From contig JAHEOI010000310.1 in the NCBI GenBank assembly GCA_018610125.1, positions 1 through 18,151 of the forward strand: a stretch of DNA of 18,151 nucleotides, read 5' to 3'. Position 1 is the first letter of the stretch, and every line of letters starts with the position of its first letter. The position numbers were made by a program, and so were the translations under genes. Source of the stretch: Verrucomicrobiota bacterium (GTDB taxonomy: Bacteria > Verrucomicrobiota > Verrucomicrobiia > Limisphaerales > JAHEOI01). Positions 14,324 to 18,151 of this stretch are shown piece after piece. Under the pieces are notes generated by a model. That model was not told the DNA's origin. It saw only the letters and a program-made list of their open reading frames with translations, and did no database searches.

Positions 14324-14453
14324 TAAGGGTGAATCTGATGCGCGTCAATGAGACGGTTTCCCAAGCTCGCCAAGGGCCGCTTCAGGCTAAAGGCCCGTCA
14401 ATTTTTCTTTTGAACGGATGGCCCGGGGCCGCTAACCTGGAATCCATAAAGTT

Positions 14454-14756
14454 ATGTTTTCACACGTGGTTATTTTTTGGACGAAGCCCGATATGCCGGA
14501 AGCCCCGGACAAGCTAATCGCGGGCGCTAAGGAATATTTAACACCGATCCCGGGCATCCTCAACTTCCACGTTGGAAAGATGGCCCCAAGCCATCGGGAC
14601 GTGGTCGATCAGTCCTACCAGGTGGCATTGAACGTCCAGTTTCCTGACAAAAAGACTCAGGATGCCTATCAAGATCATGCATTGCATCACGAATTCGTTG
14701 AAAAGATCTTTAAGCCGTTATGTGACAAGGTGCTCGTCTACGATTTTGAAGGATGA
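14454..14756 (+). CDS. Dabb-domain (stress-responsive alpha/beta barrel) protein
   Basis: This 100-residue protein is a single dimeric alpha/beta-barrel (Dabb) domain. It has the opening strand MFSHVVIFWTK (1-11), the central block ILNFHVGKM (35-43), ALNVQFPDKKTQDAYQDHALHHEFV (58-82) and the closing strand KVLVYDFE (92-99). Proteins of this fold are small cytoplasmic dimers, some induced by stress and some with heme- or ligand-binding roles. No specific substrate can be read. No strong Shine-Dalgarno is seen before the ATG. It is transcribed divergently from recA and lies upstream of a tRNA-Gly gene. Confidence 0.88.
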   Translation: MFSHVVIFWTKPDMPEAPDKLIAGAKEYLTPIPGILNFHVGKMAPSHRDVVDQSYQVALNVQFPDKKTQDAYQDHALHHEFVEKIFKPLCDKVLVYDFEG

Positions 14757-14873
14757 TCCGGCAGCGACCTCAGGGCTCGTTCTCGGCGGGGGAGATGGAA
14801 AAATTGAAACGAAGACGAAAAAGGGCTTGCATGCATGGCGGGAATCGGTAAGGTTGGGGGCAGATTGGTTGGT

Positions 14874-14949
14874 GCGAGTGTAGCTCAGTTGGTAGAGCGT
14901 CACCTTGCCAAGGTGAATGTCGAGGGTTCGAATCCCTTCACTCGCTCCA
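14874..14949 (+). tRNA. tRNA-Gly(GCC)
   Basis: The 76 bases fold as a standard cloverleaf. The acceptor stem is GCGAGTG (14874-14880) with CACTCGC (14939-14945). The D-arm is within GCTCAGTTGGTAGAGC, the anticodon loop is TTGCCAA with anticodon GCC at 14907-14909, and the T-loop is TTCGAAT. The CCA end is encoded (14947-14949). It reads glycine codons GGC and GGT. Confidence 0.98.
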
Positions 14950-15157
14950 TCACACTTCGGATGGGCTTACCCTAAAGGCTTCATGAGCGAGGGCTCACGT
15001 TGCTAATCGATCCGCCATCAGAGGGGACAACCGTCCGGCGAATCCGCGAATCCCTCTCCGGGCCTCCAGGCCCTGTCTGACTTCGTAAGATTGCATCTGC
15101 TGACACTTCCGTTTATTTCTTGAACGTAGGGTAGAAGAGATGAAGTGATTTCGTGTT
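14950..15157. other. Gap between tRNA-Gly and cysE
   Basis: No gene or riboswitch was recognised in these 208 bases. Small inverted repeats are present, for example GGGCCT-CC-AGGCCC near 15060-15073 and TGAGC-GAGG-GCTCA near 14982-14995. TTGAAC near 15120 could be a -35 element, but the matching -10 is unclear. Confidence 0.5.
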
Positions 15158-16084
15158 GTGACTGTGCCAGTGACCCAACTGACGGATAAGCTATTGGCCT
15201 CCTACGCCAGAGTCGGGGGGATCAACCATTTGGATGGCAAAAATATGCCCTCCAAGCTGGCGATTGCGATGATCTCCGAAAATCTGCTTCGATTGGTTTA
15301 TCCGGGGTATTTCGATACGAAGTCAATCTATTCTTCCGAGCTCAAAGTGGAAACCGCGAACCTCTTGGATGCCGTGCAAGAGCGTCTGGAAGAAGAGGTG
15401 TATAAGAGCTTGCAGTATGCCACGCCGGAGCGGCTCCAGAATCAAGACAAACGGTCGGCCGCCCGGGAGACCTCATTTGACTTCCTGGATCAGCTCCCTC
15501 GATTGCGTGAGGTCCTCCAAACCGATGCTGAAGCTGCGTATGCGGGCGATCCCGCCGCCATGAGCAAGGAAGAGGTGATCGTTGCTTATCCGTTTATGGA
15601 GGCGATTGCCATTCAACGGATGGCCCATGAGCTTTATCGGCATCAGATTGCCTTGATCCCTCGCATCATGACCGAATGGGCGCACAGCCGGACCGGTATG
15701 GATTTGCATCCGGGGGCGACGATAGGGACCCATTTTTTCATCGATCACGGTACAGGCACCGTTGTGGGCGAGACCTGCGAGATTGGAAATCATGTCAAGG
15801 TTTACCATGGCGTCACACTCGGGGCACGCTCGACTTCCGGCGGGCAGGAATTGCGGGGGGTGAAACGGCACCCGACCATCGAAGATCACGTCACCATTTA
15901 TCCCGGGGTAACAATCCTAGGCGGTGAAACCGTTATCGGTAAGCGGAGCACAATCGGGGGGAATGTCTTCCTAATGCGTAGCGTTCCTGCCAATTCCTTG
16001 GTCCTTTATGAGGCATACGATGTCAAGGTCATGAGCAAGGGCGACCGCCTTACGAAGGGCGCTGAAATCGACTACGAGATCTGA
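15158..16084 (+). CDS. cysE: Serine O-acetyltransferase
   Basis: This enzyme acetylates L-serine with acetyl-CoA to make O-acetylserine, the first step of cysteine synthesis. The 308-residue protein has an alpha-helical N-terminal half (about 1-175) and a left-handed beta-helix of hexapeptide repeats (about 183-282). Catalytic-site features are Asp182 and His184 (MDLHPGATIG), His197 (FIDHGTGTVVGE, 194-205), and the loop containing KRHPTI (236-241). The first in-frame start is the GTG at 15158; an upstream ATG at 15140 meets a stop after one codon. GTG at 15164 and 15170 are alternatives. The protein is longer than the E. coli enzyme (273 residues) at the N-terminus. No cysK is adjacent. Confidence 0.93.
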   Translation: MTVPVTQLTDKLLASYARVGGINHLDGKNMPSKLAIAMISENLLRLVYPGYFDTKSIYSSELKVETANLLDAVQERLEEEVYKSLQYATPERLQNQDKRSAARETSFDFLDQLPRLREVLQTDAEAAYAGDPAAMSKEEVIVAYPFMEAIAIQRMAHELYRHQIALIPRIMTEWAHSRTGMDLHPGATIGTHFFIDHGTGTVVGETCEIGNHVKVYHGVTLGARSTSGGQELRGVKRHPTIEDHVTIYPGVTILGGETVIGKRSTIGGNVFLMRSVPANSLVLYEAYDVKVMSKGDRLTKGAEIDYEI

Positions 16085-16432
16085 GCCACGTTTGAAGCGC
16101 CTGAGCGGTCTGCGCCACGTAGCGCGGGCTGCCGAGTCTGCCGGCGTTTGGATTGGGCTCAGGATCGGGAAAGGAAAAGAGCGGACTGCAGCGGACTGCA
16201 ATCCCTACCGCGAGAGCAGTGGTAGGGTCGGCAGTCCCCTGCCGACCGTTTTTGGCAGACCAAGCCGCCTGGATACGCGGAACGCATACAGGCTGTCCAG
16301 CCTGCCGCCGTCTGCGTTGCGTGGGGTGATAGACCGCTTCCGGATCGCGCAGATGAAATAAGCTCCCGAGGCTGCCGGATTCGGTGACACTCCGAGCTTG
16401 ACGGAGCGGAAGAATATGATTGGATAAGCGAT
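16085..16432. other. Palindrome-rich intergenic region
   Basis: This stretch of 348 bases has no credible gene. It is packed with short repeats: an exact tandem duplication of GCGGACTGCA (16181-16200), CCCTACC (16203-16209) pairing with GGTAGGG (16221-16227), the GGTCGGCAG hairpin (16226-16247), and CAGGCTG-TC-CAGCCTG (16289-16304) flanked by ACGCA and TGCGT. The segment near 16120-16146 (GTAGCGCGGGCTGCC, then GTCTGCCGGCG) has the look of related imperfect repeats. Together they resemble a mosaic of REP/MITE-like elements. Confidence 0.6.
16226..16247 (+). terminator. GGTCGGCAG hairpin followed by T-run, copy 2
   Basis: Arms GGTCGGCAG (16226-16234) and CTGCCGACC (16239-16247) form a perfect 9-bp GC-rich stem with a TCCC loop. 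GTTTTTGG follows immediately, so it looks like an intrinsic terminator on the + strand, 140 bases after the acetyltransferase gene. The overlapping CCCTACC/GGTAGGG pairing (16203-16227) is mutually exclusive with it. It shares its arms with the palindrome at 142-163. Confidence 0.55.
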
Positions 16433-16816
16433 ATGAGACTTGAAATGTGGACTTGGCTTTTATTGGGATTTCTCACGTTGGCGGCCACCGGCTGTTATCA
16501 TACGGTGGAAGGACGAACCAAGAGTGGGGTCCCATTTGCTAAGGATCGCTTTAGCAGCCGCTACGAGCGATCACTGGAGCAATGCCGCACTGCTGCGTTA
16601 CGGGTGTTGAAGTACAATGGGGAATTGATTCGGGATGACCGGGTGGCGAATACCATGGTGGCCAAAATTAAGGGGCGAACCGTGTATGTGAAACTGTTTG
16701 AAGAGGAGCCGAATTTAACGAAAGTCACGGTGCAAGCACGCAATGAAAACGGCACTCCCGCGACCGACTTGGCTGCGGAGATCAAGACGCAAATTGCGTT
16801 ACAGCTCCCGCGCTGA
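16433..16816 (+). CDS. Small DUF3568-like lipoprotein
   Basis: This 127-residue protein has a hydrophobic N-terminal signal (about 6-20) ending in LAATGC. This is consistent with a lipobox, with Cys21 as the lipidated residue. The mature part has the pattern of small DUF3568-like lipoproteins: an alternating strand-helix region (46-125) with SLEQCRTAALRVLKYNGELI and NLTKVTVQARNENG. Family assignment is tentative because it rests on pattern memory. Function is unknown. The gene is followed at 112 bases by a convergent - strand gene. Confidence 0.75.
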   Translation: MRLEMWTWLLLGFLTLAATGCYHTVEGRTKSGVPFAKDRFSSRYERSLEQCRTAALRVLKYNGELIRDDRVANTMVAKIKGRTVYVKLFEEEPNLTKVTVQARNENGTPATDLAAEIKTQIALQLPR

Positions 16817-16881
16817 GTGACACAGAAGCCATCATAGCGGCATCGCGACATGGCCGGCGGCGACCTGCCGGGAGTAGAAGT

Positions 16882-16903
16882 GGGACGTCCGGGAGAACGT
16901 CCC
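16882..16903. repeat. GGGACGT/ACGTCCC palindrome, copy 3
   Basis: Arms GGGACGT (16882-16888) and ACGTCCC (16897-16903) pair perfectly around an 8-base loop. TATGAAGGAGGG follows, much as at 8203. It lies between two convergent genes, where a bidirectional terminator would fit, but no T-run is present. Confidence 0.55.
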
Positions 16904-16927
16904 TATGAAGGAGGGCGCGTCCGGTGC

Positions 16928-18145
16928 CTATTCGTCAGTGAAGCGGATCGCATTTCGATTTTTTCTAAGCCCCGGTCGCTGATCGTAGGAAGCCATTTTG
17001 ATACTGGGGGCTTGTTTTTGACCTTTGAGCTCGCGGTTTAACAAGGAGATCCGCCGTTCGGCAGTTGCGGCGACGGCGGTTCCCGGGTATAGCTCAATAA
17101 TCCGCTCCAAAGCGCACCGGGCGGCGCTCACGTCTTGTCGATTCTTAATCTGAAGGTCTGCCAACATGTTAAGCCAATGCACGACCTGCCTTTGCGGAGC
17201 ACCCGGCGTCTCGAGGAGGGCTTCCACTTCTTGTATGGCCCGATCGACATCATGTCGATGCTCCGCATAAAAGTGGGCGAGCTCTTCGCGAGCTTCCTGA
17301 TCATCGGGCCTTTCTGCCAGGTGGCTTAGGTAGCGCTCCTCGATCTCGCCAAGGTCCTCCGTCGGCTTTTGGGGGCGCTGATAATTGGGATCCACGCCTG
17401 GTGATCCGGCAATATGAGGGACCTTGATCGGCTGTTTGGCCCCGAATTGCTGTCGATCGGGCAAGTGTGCGATCCGCTGGGTGGCCATATGGGCCATTTC
17501 GGTGTCGGGGAATTGATCAATGATTCGTTGGAGGAATTCGCGGGCGCTATCGGGGTCATGCTCGAAGCGCAAATACCAGTCCGCCAAGCGATTCAAGATA
17601 AATGAGTGGTTCTTCGGATCATGGCCCGGCTGGGCCATGAATCGCTCGGCGGTTTGTTGGGCGGCGTTGAGATCTTTGAAGTCTTCGGCTTGGATTTCAG
17701 CCAGCAGGAAGTGGCCTCGTGGATCGCTCGGAAATTGCTCAAGTTGGTTTTCGACTTCCTCGATGGCTTCCTGATATCGACCCTGCTTGCGGCGATATTC
17801 CGCCGTGGAATAGAAGGGCTTTGCCTCCATTTCTTCCTTCGGGAAGAACAAATTGGTAAACGGGCCCGCCGCGGCTGAAGCGATATTTCCGGTCCAAAGC
17901 ACCGCCAAGACGGCTCCGCAGACCGCTCCCAGCAGGACCCCGAATACGGCGGCCTGCCCGCCGACCGCCATCATCGGACCAATGCCGAATATCATGAAGG
18001 CGATAACAAAGGCGCTGAGGAGCCATTTGACAATGAGTGATTCATCATTGCTCGTTTGATACCACTTAAAAAGGGCCCATCCGACCATGCCGAGGGCCGC
18101 CGCCCAGGATAAGACCGTCCAGAGGATATCGATTAGGGTCGTCAT
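16928..18145 (-). CDS. Membrane-anchored TPR protein
   Basis: This 405-residue protein starts with three membrane helices (about 5-27, 38-60 and 66-90). A helical region rich in tetratricopeptide-like units follows. Recognisable units include AEYRRKQGRYQEAIEEVENQ (115-134), a unit around ADWYLRFEHDPDSAREFLQR (189-208), the segment REELAHFYAEHRHDVDRAIQ (about 295-314) and LADLQIKNRQDVSAARCALE (about 338-357). A Pro-rich linker (about 230-265) splits the repeats into two groups. The C-terminus is basic. TPR domains are protein-binding scaffolds, so it probably organises a complex at the inner membrane, but no partner is evident. The full coding region appears to be present, with its ATG at 18145, six bases before the window edge. 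Confidence 0.82.
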   Translation of the reverse strand: MTTLIDILWTVLSWAAALGMVGWALFKWYQTSNDESLIVKWLLSAFVIAFMIFGIGPMMAVGGQAAVFGVLLGAVCGAVLAVLWTGNIASAAAGPFTNLFFPKEEMEAKPFYSTAEYRRKQGRYQEAIEEVENQLEQFPSDPRGHFLLAEIQAEDFKDLNAAQQTAERFMAQPGHDPKNHSFILNRLADWYLRFEHDPDSAREFLQRIIDQFPDTEMAHMATQRIAHLPDRQQFGAKQPIKVPHIAGSPGVDPNYQRPQKPTEDLGEIEERYLSHLAERPDDQEAREELAHFYAEHRHDVDRAIQEVEALLETPGAPQRQVVHWLNMLADLQIKNRQDVSAARCALERIIELYPGTAVAATAERRISLLNRELKGQKQAPSIKMASYDQRPGLRKNRNAIRFTDE

Positions 18146-18151
18146 AGGTCC

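Noticed and set aside
13568..14326. A 252-residue open frame on the + strand opposite recA
   Set aside because: It is antisense to recA, and its low-complexity C-terminal part mirrors the KES repeat.
14204..14453. LexA/SOS box upstream of recA
   Set aside because: I looked for TGTTC-N4-GAACA and CTG-N10-CAG type palindromes in the gap and saw no convincing match, so none is reported.
14329..14517. A 62-residue open frame upstream of the Dabb gene
   Set aside because: It overlaps the start of the Dabb gene in another frame and has no recognisable domain or ribosome binding site.
14950..15157. Riboswitch or T-box leader before the serine acetyltransferase gene
   Set aside because: No conserved core of a SAM, glycine or T-box element was recognised; only small unrelated hairpins are present.
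16092..16361. A small open frame in the palindrome-rich gap after the acetyltransferase
   Set aside because: It reads through several inverted repeats and has neither a ribosome binding site nor a recognisable motif.

Overview
The window reads as ordinary bacterial chromosome with compact, mostly collinear genes and roughly mid-50s % GC. The gene set points to the Planctomycetes-Verrucomicrobia-Chlamydiae group, most likely Verrucomicrobiota. The pointers are an aa3-type oxidase cluster with an unusual subunit order and small lineage-type membrane proteins, a UVR-motif conserved hypothetical protein, and many short GC-rich intergenic palindromes. This placement is inference from gene content; no rRNA or other phylogenetic marker was compared.

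Region 1 (about 1-8168, + strand) is an aerobic respiration operon. A palindrome that matches the Crp consensus TGTGA-N6-TCACA exactly (203-220) lies upstream. It is followed by a secreted cupredoxin-like protein, heme A synthase (ctaA), heme O synthase (ctaB), oxidase subunits I (ctaD), III (ctaE) and IV (ctaF), a two-helix small protein, a CxxC membrane protein, subunit II (ctaC) and a DUF420/CtaM-like protein. Together they cover heme A synthesis, the oxidase itself and likely copper-handling or assembly factors. Subunit I lacks the canonical K-channel lysine, subunit III carries a His-rich insertion of over 100 residues, and subunit II lies near the end of the operon rather than first.

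Region 2 (about 8190-8722) holds a decayed IS630-family transposase. It is truncated at the 5' end, broken by a one-base frameshift, and abuts one of the dispersed palindromes.

Region 3 (8724-14203, - strand) is a collinear run. In transcription order it holds recA, a short RodZ-like membrane HTH protein, pgsA and pgpA (overlapping, consecutive steps of phosphatidylglycerol synthesis), a cupin, an LptF/LptG-family permease and a UVR-motif protein. Envelope lipid and lipopolysaccharide functions dominate downstream of recA.

Region 4 (14204-18151) holds a Dabb-domain protein, tRNA-Gly(GCC), a serine O-acetyltransferase, a 350-bp intergenic region full of palindromes, a small lipoprotein and, on the - strand, a membrane-anchored TPR protein.

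No CRISPR array, prophage or intact mobile element is visible. The most interesting material is the unusual oxidase and its accessory proteins, followed by the dispersed palindrome families.
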